From contig NZ_JBHSGR010000011.1 of assembly GCF_042654585.1 (NCBI RefSeq), forward strand, positions 62,001 to 126,000: 64,000 nt of DNA. Reading direction: 5' to 3'. Below are positions 8,757-17,757 of this stretch, in pieces. Within the stretch, counting starts at the first letter, position 1; each line of letters opens with the position of its first letter. Both the position numbers and the translations under genes were made by a program. The stretch is from Geodermatophilus arenarius. Lineage in GTDB: Bacteria > Actinomycetota > Actinomycetes > Mycobacteriales > Geodermatophilaceae. The notes under the pieces are model-generated. The model saw nothing but the letters and a program-made list of their open reading frames with translations. It ran no database searches and had not been told where the DNA came from.

Positions 8757-11700
8757 ATGTACCGCACCGACGGCTCCCTGGTCCTGAGCCCCACCGACCT
8801 GACCCGCCACCAGGCCTGCGCACACCTCACGACGCTCGACCTCGCCGTCGCCGACGGCCGGCTCGAGCCGCTCGCCGAGGGCCCGGGCGACCACGCCGCG
8901 CTCATCGCCGACCTCGGCACCGAGCACGAGATGCGCTACCTCGACGCGCTCGAGGCCGAGGGGCGCAGCGTCGTCCGCATCCCGGCCCGCTTCGACGCCG
9001 CCGGCCGCCGCGAGGCCGAGGCGATGACCCTGCAGGCCATGCGCGCCGGCGTCGACGTCATCTCGCAGGCCGCCTTCTTCGACGGGGTCTGGGGCGGCGC
9101 GGCCGACTTCCTCCTGAAGGTGCCCACGCCGTCGGCCCTCGGGAGCTGGTCGTACGAGGTCGCCGACGCCAAGCTCGCCCGCCGCGTCAAGGTGCCCGCC
9201 CTGCTGCAGATGGCCACCTACGCCGAGCGCCTCGCCGTCCTGCAGGGCAGGCAGCCCGACCGGATCTGCGTCGTCACCGGCGACGGCGTCACCAACCCGT
9301 GGCGGCTGGTCGACGTCGCCGCCTACGCCCGCCGCGCCCGCGCCCGGCTGACCGCCTTCGTCGCCGACCCGCCGGCCACCGAGCCCGTCCCCGGCCCCTA
9401 CTGCAGCCAGTGCACGTGGAAGCCCAAGTGCGACGCCGAGCTGCAGGAGGCCGACGACCTCTCCCTCGTCGCCGGCATGCGCCGCGACACCCGCGACGCC
9501 CTGCGCGCCGCCGGCGTCACCACCCTCGAGCAGCTCGCCGAGGCCCCGCCCGAGACGCTGAAGGCCGCCCGCATCGGCGCGGCCACCCGCGCCAGGCTGC
9601 AGGAGCAGGCGCGCCAGCAGCTCGACGAGCGCCGCACCGGCGTCCCCAGCCGCACCCTGCTCCCGCCGGCGAAGGACCTCGGTCTGCTGCGGCTGCCCGA
9701 GCCCAGCGACGGCGACCTCTACCTCGACTTCGAGGGCGACCCGCACTCCGCCGACGGCGCGGGCCTGGAGTACCTCGCCGGCGTCGGGCGGCGCGACGGC
9801 AGCTTCACCGCGCTGTGGGCGCACGACCCCGCCGCCGAGAAGCGGATGGTCGCCGACCTGATCGACCTGGTCCTGGACGCCTGGCGCGCCGACCCCGGCA
9901 TGCACGTCTACCACTACGCCGCCTACGAGATCAGCGCCCTCAAGCGGCTCACCGGCCGGTACGGCGTCCGCGAGGCGGAGCTGGACCAGCTGCTGCGCGC
10001 CGAGCGGTTCGTCGACCTCTATCCGGTCGTCAAGCAGTCGATGCGGATCAGCAAGGGCTCGTACTCGATCAAGAAGGTCGAGGCGTTCTACGGCCGCGAG
10101 CACACCGGCGACGTCGCCGACGCCATGGGCAGCGTCATCGCCTACGAGAAGTGGCTCGCCGACCGTGACCCGCAGCGCCTCGTGGACATCGAGCTCTACA
10201 ACAAGGACGACGTCGACTCGACCCGCGAGCTGCACGACTGGCTGGAGATCCAGCGCGAGGAGCTCGAGCGGGAGTTCGGCGGCCAGACGCGGCCGGTGCT
10301 GTCCGAGACGACCGGCCCGGCCGAGCGGTCGGAGGCCGAGACCGAGGAGCTCGCGCTGGTCGAGCGGCTGCAGGCGGCCGGCCACGGCCTGCTCGGCGAC
10401 CTCGTGCAGTGGCACCGCCGCGAGGCGCGCCCCGGCTGGTGGGAGTTCTTCGCCCGCAAGGACCTCGACGACGCCGCCCTGGTCGAGGACGGCACGGTGC
10501 TCGGCGGGCTGTCGGCGCCGGTCGAGGTCGGCACCGAGAAGCGGTCGAAGCTCTACGCGTTCTCGTTCCCGACGCAGGACACGAAGCTGTCGGTGGGGTC
10601 GAAGGTGGTCGACGTCGACACCCGCACGCGCGTCGGGGAGATCCGCGAGCTCGACGCCGTCGAGGGTCGACTCGTCGTCAAGTCGACGAAGGAACCCACG
10701 CCGCGCGCCCTCGGCCCGGAGGGGCCGATCGACGACAAGGGCATGCGCGAGGCGATCGCCGCGACCGCCCTCGACGTGCTCGCCGGCCGCGACTGCCTCG
10801 GCCAGGCGCTGCTGGAGCGGCGGGTGCCCGCGGACTGCCGGCGGCTGCCGGGGGAGGAGGCCGGCGACGCCGTCGTCCGGCTCGGGCTACGGCTCGACGG
10901 CGAGGTGCTCGCCGTGCAGGGCCCGCCCGGCAGCGGCAAGACCCGGGCGGCATCGCGGCTGATCCGGGCGCTGCTCGACGCCGGCAAGAAGGTCGGCGTC
11001 GCGGCGACCTCGCACGCCGTCATCAGCAACGTGCTGTCCGCCGTCGGCCGGCCCGCGCTGCAGAAGTGCGAGGAGAAGCAGGCCTGCGGCGCGCCGGGCG
11101 TGGAGTGGTCGCGGGACGGCAAGGAGGTCGCCTCGCGGCTGCTCGACGGCGACGTGTCGCTGGTCGGCGGGACGGCGTGGTTCTGGACGCAGCCCGACCT
11201 CGCCGAGGCCGTCGACGTGCTCGTCGTCGACGAGGCGGGCCAGTTCGCGCTGGCCAACGCCCTCGCGGTGGCGCGGGCGGCGAGGTCGCTCGTGCTGCTC
11301 GGCGACCCGCAGCAGCTGGCCCAGCCGACCCAGGCGGTGCACCCCGGCGACTCGGGGCTGTCCGCGCTGGAGCACCTGCTCGAGGGGCACCCCACCGTGC
11401 CGGAGGGCCGCGGGATCTTCCTGGACACGACCTACCGGATGCACCCGGCGCTGACCGCGTTCGTGTCCGACCTGGCGTACGAGGGCCGGCTGGAGTCGGC
11501 GGCGCTGCGGGAGCGGATCACCGTCCGGCCCGGCGGGCTGGTGTCGGGGGCCGGGCCGGCGGTGCGGTTCGTGGAGCACACGGTGGCCGCGTCGGCGTCG
11601 TCGACGGAGGAGGCGGCCGAGGTGGCCGCCGTCTGGGAGTCGCTGCAGGGCGTCGGCTGGGTGGACCACGAGGGCGCCGAGCGGCCGATCGGCCCGGACG

Positions 11701-12029
11701 ATGTGCTCGTCGTCGCGCCGTACAACAACCAGGTGGCGCTGATCCGCTCGCTGCTGCCCGACGGCGCGCGGGTGGGGACGGTCGACCGGTTCCAGGGCCA
11801 GGAGGCGCCGGTGGTCGTCTACTCGACGACGTCGACGTCGGCCGACGAGGCGCCGCGCGGGGTGTCGTTCCTGTACGACCTCAACCGGCTCAACGTGGCG
11901 GTGTCGCGGGCGAAGGCGCTGGCGGTGGTGGTGATGAGCCCGTTGCTGCTCGACGCCCAGGTGCGGACGCCGGAGCAGCTGCGCCAGGTCAACGCGATGT
12001 GCCGGCTGGCCGAGATGGCCGGTGTCTGA
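8757..12029 (+). CDS. TM0106-type RecB-like nuclease / RNase H-like / SF1 helicase protein
   Basis: 1090 residues. The N-terminal part is a RecB/Cas4-like nuclease: EHEMRYLDALEAEG (about 45-58), an Asp in GGAADFLLKV, and YEVADAKLARR as the D-x-K strand, followed by a Cys cluster (CSQCTWKPKCD, about 220-230) that may bind Fe-S or zinc. Next comes an RNase H-like exonuclease (LYLDFEGDP near 322, KDDVDSTRELHDWL near 483). The C-terminal 400 residues are an SF1 helicase: Walker A GPPGSGKTR (721), VVDEAGQ (about 823), TYRMHP (about 893), DRFQGQE (about 1010) and NVAVSRAKA (about 1047). This is a DNA repair or nucleic-acid processing enzyme of the TIGR03491 type; the exact role is not known. Confidence 0.88.
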   Translation: MYRTDGSLVLSPTDLTRHQACAHLTTLDLAVADGRLEPLAEGPGDHAALIADLGTEHEMRYLDALEAEGRSVVRIPARFDAAGRREAEAMTLQAMRAGVDVISQAAFFDGVWGGAADFLLKVPTPSALGSWSYEVADAKLARRVKVPALLQMATYAERLAVLQGRQPDRICVVTGDGVTNPWRLVDVAAYARRARARLTAFVADPPATEPVPGPYCSQCTWKPKCDAELQEADDLSLVAGMRRDTRDALRAAGVTTLEQLAEAPPETLKAARIGAATRARLQEQARQQLDERRTGVPSRTLLPPAKDLGLLRLPEPSDGDLYLDFEGDPHSADGAGLEYLAGVGRRDGSFTALWAHDPAAEKRMVADLIDLVLDAWRADPGMHVYHYAAYEISALKRLTGRYGVREAELDQLLRAERFVDLYPVVKQSMRISKGSYSIKKVEAFYGREHTGDVADAMGSVIAYEKWLADRDPQRLVDIELYNKDDVDSTRELHDWLEIQREELEREFGGQTRPVLSETTGPAERSEAETEELALVERLQAAGHGLLGDLVQWHRREARPGWWEFFARKDLDDAALVEDGTVLGGLSAPVEVGTEKRSKLYAFSFPTQDTKLSVGSKVVDVDTRTRVGEIRELDAVEGRLVVKSTKEPTPRALGPEGPIDDKGMREAIAATALDVLAGRDCLGQALLERRVPADCRRLPGEEAGDAVVRLGLRLDGEVLAVQGPPGSGKTRAASRLIRALLDAGKKVGVAATSHAVISNVLSAVGRPALQKCEEKQACGAPGVEWSRDGKEVASRLLDGDVSLVGGTAWFWTQPDLAEAVDVLVVDEAGQFALANALAVARAARSLVLLGDPQQLAQPTQAVHPGDSGLSALEHLLEGHPTVPEGRGIFLDTTYRMHPALTAFVSDLAYEGRLESAALRERITVRPGGLVSGAGPAVRFVEHTVAASASSTEEAAEVAAVWESLQGVGWVDHEGAERPIGPDDVLVVAPYNNQVALIRSLLPDGARVGTVDRFQGQEAPVVVYSTTSTSADEAPRGVSFLYDLNRLNVAVSRAKALAVVVMSPLLLDAQVRTPEQLRQVNAMCRLAEMAGV

Positions 12030-12447
12030 CACCGCGGAGCTCGCCGCCCTGGTCGGGGTGGCGCCCGACGTGCTGGTGCGGGCGCTCGGCGACGGCTGGA
12101 CGGAGGTCCCTGGGCCGCCGCACGAGCGGTGGTTCGTGAGCGGGGAGCCGGCGCAGGTGGCGGTCGGCTGGGACGGGTTCGGCTTCACGCTGGCCCGTCC
12201 CGAGCCGCGCTGGTCCGGACCCGCCGAGCTGGTGTGGGAGTTCGTGGCCGACCGCCGGTTCTCCTCGGACGAGGTGCTGTACGAGCGCGCGGAGCTGGCC
12301 GAGGCGGCGGAGGAGGTCGCCCGCAGGCGGCGGCGGACCTTCCGCTGGTGCCCGGTGTGCCGCCAGGTCAACGCCCGCGAGCACGTGCACGACAACACCG
12401 GGCTCTGCATGGCCTGCGCGGAGCGCCACCTCGGCGTCCGGTACTGA
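12022..12447 (+). CDS. Small protein with C-terminal zinc ribbon
   Basis: 141 residues from a GTG at 12022 inside the last codons of the helicase gene (8-base overlap), implying translational coupling. The N-terminal 80 residues are soluble and unrecognised. A basic helix (RRRRRTFRW) precedes a four-cysteine zinc-binding unit, CPVC at about 113-116 and CMAC at about 132-135. It could be a nucleic-acid-binding partner of the upstream helicase-nuclease; that rests on coupling and the zinc ribbon alone. Confidence 0.72.
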   Translation: MSDTAELAALVGVAPDVLVRALGDGWTEVPGPPHERWFVSGEPAQVAVGWDGFGFTLARPEPRWSGPAELVWEFVADRRFSSDEVLYERAELAEAAEEVARRRRRTFRWCPVCRQVNAREHVHDNTGLCMACAERHLGVRY

Positions 12448-12610
12448 ACCGACGCGAGGGTCGATCGCCCTCAGCGGTTCCTCGTGAGGTGACTGGGACG
12501 GCCGGGGGAGACGTGCCGGACCGCGCCACCGGGTCCCACGGCCCCCGGGGATCCGTCCTTACCGTCGTCCGGAGTCCGCGCCCACGCGGGCCGGAGCGGA
12601 CAGGAGCACC

Positions 12611-13198
12611 ATGGCCGAGCAGTTGCGTCCCGACATCGCCGCCGCGGCGGCGCGCATGTCGTCGACGATGGGCAGGAGGAAGGAGATCCGCGGGCTCGCC
12701 GCCCACCTGTGGCCGGGTGAGCGCGTCGAAGCCCTCGCTCCTGCCGTCCTCGGGACCAGCCAGGGTCTGCTCGCGCTCACGGACCGCCGCGTCCTCTTCG
12801 TCCGCGACGGGTGGGGTGGTTCGAGCATCGACGAGTACCCCCTGCTGCGCCTCGGCTCGATCCTGTGGGACGCCGGTGTCCTGACGGGGAAGCTGACCGT
12901 GCAGGACGGCGGCCGCAAGGTCACCTACACGTCCGTGCCGAAGGCGGACGGCGGCCCCTTCGTGGACCAGGTCCGCTCCGCGGTCAGTGCGCTGCTCGTG
13001 CCGCCGGCGCAGGTGGCTCCGGCAGACCCGTTCGTCAAGCAGGCGCCCGCCCCGGCTCCGCAGCCGGGCCCTGCCGGTGACGGCGGCTTCCCCGCGGTCG
13101 TCGAGCAGTTGCGCCAGCTGGCCGAGCTGCGGGACGCGGGCGTCATCACCATCGCGGACTTCGAGGCCAAGAAGGCCGAACTCCTGGCGCGGATCTGA
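12611..13198 (+). CDS. PH-domain (YokE-like) protein with C-terminal SHOCT motif
   Basis: 195 residues. Residues about 30-125 fit a bacterial PH-like domain (EVEALAPAVL-type start, LLALTDRRVLFV, IDEYPLLRLGSI, KVTYTSVPKADG). A Pro/Ala linker containing ADPFVKQ leads to a short SHOCT helix pair at 165-195 (VVEQLRQLAELRDAGVITIADFEAKKAELL). Proteins of this build are widespread in actinobacteria and lack a defined function; SHOCT motifs are thought to mediate oligomerisation. A four-base gap separates it from the following nuclease gene. Confidence 0.82.
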   Translation: MAEQLRPDIAAAAARMSSTMGRRKEIRGLAAHLWPGERVEALAPAVLGTSQGLLALTDRRVLFVRDGWGGSSIDEYPLLRLGSILWDAGVLTGKLTVQDGGRKVTYTSVPKADGGPFVDQVRSAVSALLVPPAQVAPADPFVKQAPAPAPQPGPAGDGGFPAVVEQLRQLAELRDAGVITIADFEAKKAELLARI

Positions 13199-13202
13199 CG
13201 TC

Positions 13203-14138
13203 GTGACCGACAGCGTCATCTCCGTCGTCCGGTCGGACGGCCCGGTCACCCGGCGGGAGCGGCGGCGGCAGTCGGACTTCCGCGAGCAGGTGCTCGGCCT
13301 GCCGGCCGGCACGTGGAAGGGCCGGCCGCTCGGGAACCACCTCCGCGAGGAGCACGGCGACCGCAACTTCCTCTCACCCGAGGCAGCGCGGTACGCGCGC
13401 GCACGCGCCGAGGTCGTGCGCGACGAGGGCGGTCAGCTCGAGCGCTCGCGGCTGTTCACCAACATGCTCAGCTCGATGCCGCTGGCGTTCAGCGTCTTCG
13501 GGCACCTGCGCGCCCACCGTGAGGCAGCCGCGATCGTGATCGGCCGTCTCCTGGACCTGCCGGTGACGGGACTCGAGCGGGTGGACGTCGGCGACCGCGT
13601 CATCGACGGCATCGAGTGCGAGTGGGCGCCGGCCCCGCGCGAGCACCTGGGGGACGGGTCGGCCTTCGACGCCGTGCTGTCGGCCCGGCTGGCCGACGGC
13701 CGGAGCCTGCTCGTCGCCGTCGAGACCAAGTACGTGGACGGCTTCAGCCGGGACCCCGGTCCGGAGAAGGACGGGCGGCGCCGGGAGAAGGACGCCAACT
13801 ACCGCCGGCACTGCGAGCGGTTCGGCATGGCCGACGGCGCCTTCGACCGCCTCGGCGAGTACCCGACCCGGCAGCTGCTGCGGAACGTGCTGCTCACCGA
13901 GAGCGTGCGCCGCGGCGGTTCCGCGAGTGGTCCGGAGTGGGACGCGGCGGTGACCCTGGTCCTCGCCCGGGACGACGACGAGGGCGCCCGCGAGGTGGTG
14001 CGCCGGCTCGATGCCGACCGCGGTGCCCTGCCGACGCACGTGCTCTTCCGCGGACACGGCGACCTCGCGGACGCCGCGGCGGCGGTGCCGGAGCTCGAGG
14101 ACTGGGCAGCGCTCTTCCGCCGCCGCTATCTGTCCTGA
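13203..14138 (+). CDS. PGN_0703-like putative restriction endonuclease (PD-(D/E)xK)
   Basis: 311 residues from the GTG at 13203, four bases after the preceding stop. SDFREQVLGLPAG and RSRLFTNMLSSMPLAFSVFGHL match the N-terminal part of PGN_0703-type putative endonucleases. The likely catalytic core is FDAVLSARL (Asp near 156) followed by LLVAVETKYVDGF (Glu and Lys of the E-x-K near 173-175). No methyltransferase or specificity subunit is nearby, so a restriction role is uncertain; it may act on damaged or foreign DNA. It ends one base before the HNH-DUF222 remnant, which is convergent. Confidence 0.72.
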   Translation: MTDSVISVVRSDGPVTRRERRRQSDFREQVLGLPAGTWKGRPLGNHLREEHGDRNFLSPEAARYARARAEVVRDEGGQLERSRLFTNMLSSMPLAFSVFGHLRAHREAAAIVIGRLLDLPVTGLERVDVGDRVIDGIECEWAPAPREHLGDGSAFDAVLSARLADGRSLLVAVETKYVDGFSRDPGPEKDGRRREKDANYRRHCERFGMADGAFDRLGEYPTRQLLRNVLLTESVRRGGSASGPEWDAAVTLVLARDDDEGAREVVRRLDADRGALPTHVLFRGHGDLADAAAAVPELEDWAALFRRRYLS

Positions 14139-14139
14139 G

Positions 14140-15315
14140 TCAGGCGGCAGGAGAGAGCAGTGGCGCCGGGGTGGTGATCGCAGTGCCGTCCGGTCGGTAG
14201 GTGCGCCATCGGCCGTCCGGTTGTCGTTCCACCCGGAAGCCGTGGTGGACCTTGGTGTGGTGGCGCTCGCAGAGCAGCGCCGAGTTCTCCAGCGAGGTGT
14301 CGCCGCCGTCGATCCAGTGGGCCAGGTGGTGGACATCGCACCACCACGTCGGCGCCCCGCACCCGGCGAACACGCACCCGCCGTCGCGCAGCTCGGCCGC
14401 CTTGCGGATGTGGCGGCTCATCAGCCGCTGCGCCCGGCCCAGGTCCAGCGGTGCGCCGTCGGGGCCGAACACCACGCGGGACACCGCGCCGTCGCAGGCC
14501 AGCCAGCGGGCCCTCGCGGCGGAGATGGTGGCGCCGAAGCCCATCCGCCCGGCGTTCGGCCCGCCGGCCGGGTCGACCAGGTCCGCCACGTCGATGACGA
14601 CGGCGATCTGGGGCTTGTGCCCGCGCAGCGTCGGCAGGTTGCCCGAGGCCAGCACGTTGTCCGCGAGCTGCACCAGCGCGTCCCCGAGGCGCTGGGCGCG
14701 GGTGCGCCCGTCGCCGGCGGGCCGGTCGGCCTGCACGTGCGCCTCGAGTGCGCCCTGCAGCCTCTCTCCGCCGACCGCGTCCAGGTGCCCGCGGAAGGAC
14801 AGCGACCCGTCGGCGTGCCGGGACAACGTCAACGACCGCCCCTCGGTCGGATCCGGCTCGGGCCCGTCCGGGTCGAGGGCGTTGCAGTAGTGCTGGACCA
14901 CCGCGATGAGGTCGGCGTGCGGGCGCTCGACCGCGACCCCGGTGAACACCGCGTCGATGACGGCCAGGTCCACCCCGGCGGCCGCGGCGGCGGTGAGGCG
15001 TTCGGGTGTCACCGCCCGCGCCGCGACGGCGACCTGCTCGGCGGACACCAGTCCGGCGTGGTGCGCCTCGGCGAGGGCGGGCAGGTGCTCCAGTGCCCGC
15101 CCGGTGCGCACCAGCCGCGCGGCGGCGGCATCGGAGAGCCGGCAGTGCCCGCGCAGCCAGGAGGCCATCGACGTCAGCCCGTCCCGCTCCGGCGCCTAGG
15201 ACAGCTCCGCGGCGCGGACCGCCCGGGCCAGGCGGGCGTCGATCCGGTTGCGCTCGGCGACCAGCGTGGCGACGTCGTCGAGGACGTCCCCGCTCCCCGG
15301 CTCACCCGAACACAT
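14140..15315 (-). pseudogene. HNH endonuclease of the DUF222 family, interrupted by an in-frame TAG
   Basis: The downstream part (15168 to 14140, 342 codons) is a clear DUF222-HNH protein: MASWLRGHCRLSDAAAARLV at its start, and a C-terminal HNH site with CVFAGCGAPTWWCDVHHLAHW, then the conserved Asn in SLENSALLCERHH. The N-terminal helix (MCSGEPGSGDVLDD, RNRIDARLARAVRAAELS) lies upstream in the same frame, from the ATG at 15315, but is cut by TAG at 15196-15198. Nine sense codons then join directly to the MASWL start with no frameshift. In relatives I remember a Gln follows AELS, so one CAG-to-TAG change would explain it. The leader also looks shorter than usual. Confidence 0.8.
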
Positions 15316-15364
15316 GATCGAAGTCCAGCCGGTCCGGCGGCCTCTCGCAGCACGAATTCCCAGG

Positions 15365-16282
15365 TCAGGCGCCTGACAGTGGCGGCTGACCGCCGACCAC
15401 ACCCGCCACCACGGCGGCCGCCGCGTGGCCGGTCCGGACGGCGTCCAGCACGGGCACGCCCGCGCGCCAGCCGGTCAGCAGCCCGGCCGCGAACGCGTCC
15501 CCGCAGCCTGTCGTGTCGCGCGGTCCGCCCGCCGGCAGCGGCTCCACCGGGACCTCCACCGTGCCCGCCGCCGTGACGACCCGGGTCGGCCGGGCGCCGG
15601 CGTGCACCAGCACCAGCGGCGGCGCCCAGGTGGGCAGGGCGCTGTCCAGGCCCAGGGCCGTGGCCTCCGCGGCGTCGCAGCAGAGCACGTCCGGACGCAG
15701 CCCGGCGAGCAGCTCCACGTAGCCATCGGCACCGTGTCGCTCGATCCGGGCGGCCGCGGCGACGTCCGCGCTCACCGGCACGCCGAGGTCGTGCGCCGTG
15801 CCGGCCGCGGCCCGCACCGCATCGGGGAAGCGCAGCAGGTCGTAGCCGTCGAGGTGGACGACGGCGGCGCCGGCGAACCACTCCGGCCGGACGTCGGCCG
15901 GCTCCAGGCCGCCCTCGCCGCGGTCGGTCAGCACCGTGCGCTCGCCGTCGGCATGCACGAGCACCGTCGACAGCGGCGCGCGCCCGCGGCGGACCACCGC
16001 GAGCTCGACGCCCCTCCGAGCGAGACCGGCCAGCAGCCCGTCGGCCAGCGGGTCGGCGCCGGCCCAGCCCGCGAACCGCGCCGGCGCACCTAGGCGGGCC
16101 ACGCCGGCGGTGACGTTGGCGGGGGCGCCGCCGGCCGTCGTCGTCCGCTCGACCCGCTGCTGGCCGCCGGCCACCAGCGGCGCGGACAGCTCGAGCAGCT
16201 GGTCGGCGACGAGCTTGCCCACCGCCACCACCGGCCCGGGGCCGGCCGGCCGCGGCCAGGCGGGATCGCCGGCGGACACCAC
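15365..16282 (-). CDS. PfkB family carbohydrate kinase
   Basis: 305 residues. N-terminal VVAVGKLVADQLLE and TTAGGAPANVTAGVARLGAPARFAG carry the first PfkB signature (GG-x-N near 51-55). The C-terminal signature DTTGCGDAFAAGLL lies at about 254-267, with Asp of GDAF as catalytic base. The family phosphorylates sugars or nucleosides such as ribose, fructose or adenosine; the specificity cannot be read here. It follows the NlpC/P60 gene on the same strand by 58 bases. Confidence 0.88.
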   Translation of the reverse strand: MVSAGDPAWPRPAGPGPVVAVGKLVADQLLELSAPLVAGGQQRVERTTTAGGAPANVTAGVARLGAPARFAGWAGADPLADGLLAGLARRGVELAVVRRGRAPLSTVLVHADGERTVLTDRGEGGLEPADVRPEWFAGAAVVHLDGYDLLRFPDAVRAAAGTAHDLGVPVSADVAAAARIERHGADGYVELLAGLRPDVLCCDAAEATALGLDSALPTWAPPLVLVHAGARPTRVVTAAGTVEVPVEPLPAGGPRDTTGCGDAFAAGLLTGWRAGVPVLDAVRTGHAAAAVVAGVVGGQPPLSGA

Positions 16283-16340
16283 CCGAGGACGGTTCGGTGC
16301 CCCCGGCCGGGCGAGCCGGCCGGGGACACCGTTCCGCGCG

Positions 16341-16853
16341 TCAGGCGACGCGGCGCGCGCCCACGTACTCCGGCATCGAGTCCAGGCTCACGACGGCCAC
16401 CGGCTTGCCGGCGGTCGAGGCGTGGACCATCTGGCCGTTGCCGATGTACATGCCCACGTGCGACACGGGGCTGTAGAAGAACACCAGGTCGCCCGGCTGC
16501 AGGTCGGCCTTCGCCACCGGGGTGCCGAACGTCGACTGGGCCTTCGAGGTGCGCGGGATCGAGACGCCCGCCGCCTGGTAGCTGTAGCTGGTCAGGCCCG
16601 AGCAGTCGAACGAGTTCGGGCCGGTGGCGCCGTACACGTACGGGTCACCGACCTGGGCCAGGGCGGTGTCGACGGCGGTCTGGGCCGCGCCGTTGGGAGC
16701 GGCCGCCGGTGCGGCGGCGACCGTCGCGGTACCCCCGTCGCCCGCGGCGGCCGACGCCGGGAGGGGTGAGAGGGCGATGCCGGCTCCGGCGATGGCCGCG
16801 ACGGCGATGCCGCGGAACGAACGACGGGCGGTGGACGTGCGTGCAGTCGTCAT
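16341..16853 (-). CDS. NlpC/P60 family secreted peptidoglycan hydrolase
   Basis: 170 residues. Residues 1-36 are a signal peptide ending PASA, then a short Ala-rich linker and a single NlpC/P60 domain (about 56-168). The catalytic residues are visible: Cys84 in FDCSGLTSY, His132 in SHVGMYIG and His144 in MVHAS. It should cleave the D-Glu/diamino-acid bond of the peptidoglycan stem peptide. The domain starts with the usual ALAQVGDPYVYG. There is no coiled-coil or SH3 segment. The long leader carries a c-di-AMP riboswitch, so expression is expected to fall when c-di-AMP is high. Confidence 0.93.
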   Translation of the reverse strand: MTTARTSTARRSFRGIAVAAIAGAGIALSPLPASAAAGDGGTATVAAAPAAAPNGAAQTAVDTALAQVGDPYVYGATGPNSFDCSGLTSYSYQAAGVSIPRTSKAQSTFGTPVAKADLQPGDLVFFYSPVSHVGMYIGNGQMVHASTAGKPVAVVSLDSMPEYVGARRVA

Positions 16854-16879
16854 CGACGACGGTTCTCCTGTTCTCCGCG

Positions 16880-16985
16880 ACCGCCTACCGGGTTAGCTGA
16901 CGGGTTCGGGCGGAGGAGTCGCCCGGCGCGACGGAGCGCGCTTCACCCCAGTGCTCACGTGGGTCCCCGGTCCGGGCGCCGGCCG
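16880..16985 (-). promoter_or_regulatory. ydaO-yuaA (c-di-AMP) riboswitch upstream of NlpC/P60
   Basis: Reading the minus strand from about 16980 down, the leader contains ACCGGGGACC, GGGGTGAAGCGCGC, a GC-rich hairpin, CGACTCCTCCGCCCGAACCC and CAGCTAACCCGGTAGGCG. These blocks and their order match the conserved core of the ydaO class as found before actinobacterial cell-wall hydrolases. The Shine-Dalgarno AGGAGAA follows at about 16863-16869, just before the NlpC/P60 start. The class is an OFF switch that binds two c-di-AMP molecules. Boundaries are approximate. Confidence 0.88.
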
Positions 16986-16989
16986 GCTG

Positions 16990-17373
16990 CCGGCCGCCTG
17001 GTTCGGCGTGTCCGGCGGGTGTCACACGGGAGGTGACTGAGGGCCGGCCGGACCGCGACGACGGTAGGGAGGGGTGTTGCAGCGTTCAACCGGATCGCAT
17101 CCGCGCCACGCCCGGCCGCGAGCCGCGGACTTGACGCGGGCCGCGGATCCGAATCGCCCGTCCCACCAGCGCAGGAGCCGTTCCCTCCGCCGCTCGACCT
17201 CCGACACGCAGGCGCCGACACGCCGGGGCGGACGAGAAAGGGCGCAGCGGTGCGTCCGCACAGCGCGTCAGCGGCCCACCACGACGGGAGCGGGGAAGCC
17301 CCGGGGATCGCGACGGTTGCGCCGCCCGTTGACGGGGCACCGGAACCAGCAGTCGAGAGGAGGGAGTCCCCCC
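16990..17373. other. Intergenic region between divergent NlpC/P60 leader and a small-protein gene
   Basis: About 380 bases without a convincing gene. It must carry the minus-strand promoter of the riboswitch leader and the plus-strand promoter of the 52-residue protein; I could not fix either. Frames crossing it are Arg-rich shadows. A strong Shine-Dalgarno (GAGAGGAGGGAG, about 17354-17365) stands before the ATG at 17374. Confidence 0.6.
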
Positions 17374-17532
17374 ATGGGCATGATGAGGAACCTGATCGCC
17401 TCGGGCGTCGCCGCCAAGGTCGTCCAGGAGCTCCGGAAGCCGCAGAACCAGGCCAAGATCAAGCAGTTCATCCGCGACTTCCAGGCCAAGAACGCGAAGG
17501 GCGGCAAGGGTCAGGCCGGTCGCGGCTACTGA
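17374..17532 (+). CDS. Small basic hypothetical protein (52 aa)
   Basis: 52 residues, short helical N-terminus (MGMMRNLIASGVAAKVVQEL) and a Lys/Gln-rich second half (KPQNQAKIKQFIRDF) ending in a glycine/lysine tail. The start is fixed by the strong upstream Shine-Dalgarno sequence. It is a stand-alone gene with its own perfect terminator hairpin. It resembles small abundant actinobacterial proteins of unknown role; the charge suggests nucleic-acid or membrane-surface binding, which is only a guess. Confidence 0.72.
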   Translation: MGMMRNLIASGVAAKVVQELRKPQNQAKIKQFIRDFQAKNAKGGKGQAGRGY

Positions 17533-17545
17533 CCTGCGAGCGCGA

Positions 17546-17583
17546 CCGCGGCCCCCGTCCCCCACCCAGGACGGGGGCCGCGG
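17546..17583 (+). terminator. Strong intrinsic-type hairpin terminator
   Basis: A perfect 15-bp stem: CCGCGGCCCCCGTCC at 17546-17560 pairs with 17569-17583 around an 8-base loop, 13 bases after the stop of the small protein. There is no T-tract, as is usual for actinobacteria. Confidence 0.85.
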
Positions 17584-17757
17584 CGTGTCCGGGGGGACCG
17601 GCGAGGCGACCGGGGCACTTCGTGACCGTCCCGCTACGACGCCGTGCCGGACGTCCCGGGGAGCACCGTCCCGCCGTGGCACGCTCCCGCGGTTCCTCCC
17701 GCGACGGCGGTGCGACTGCACCCGCCGCGGGTCCCTCCAGCACGACGGGGTGTCCCC

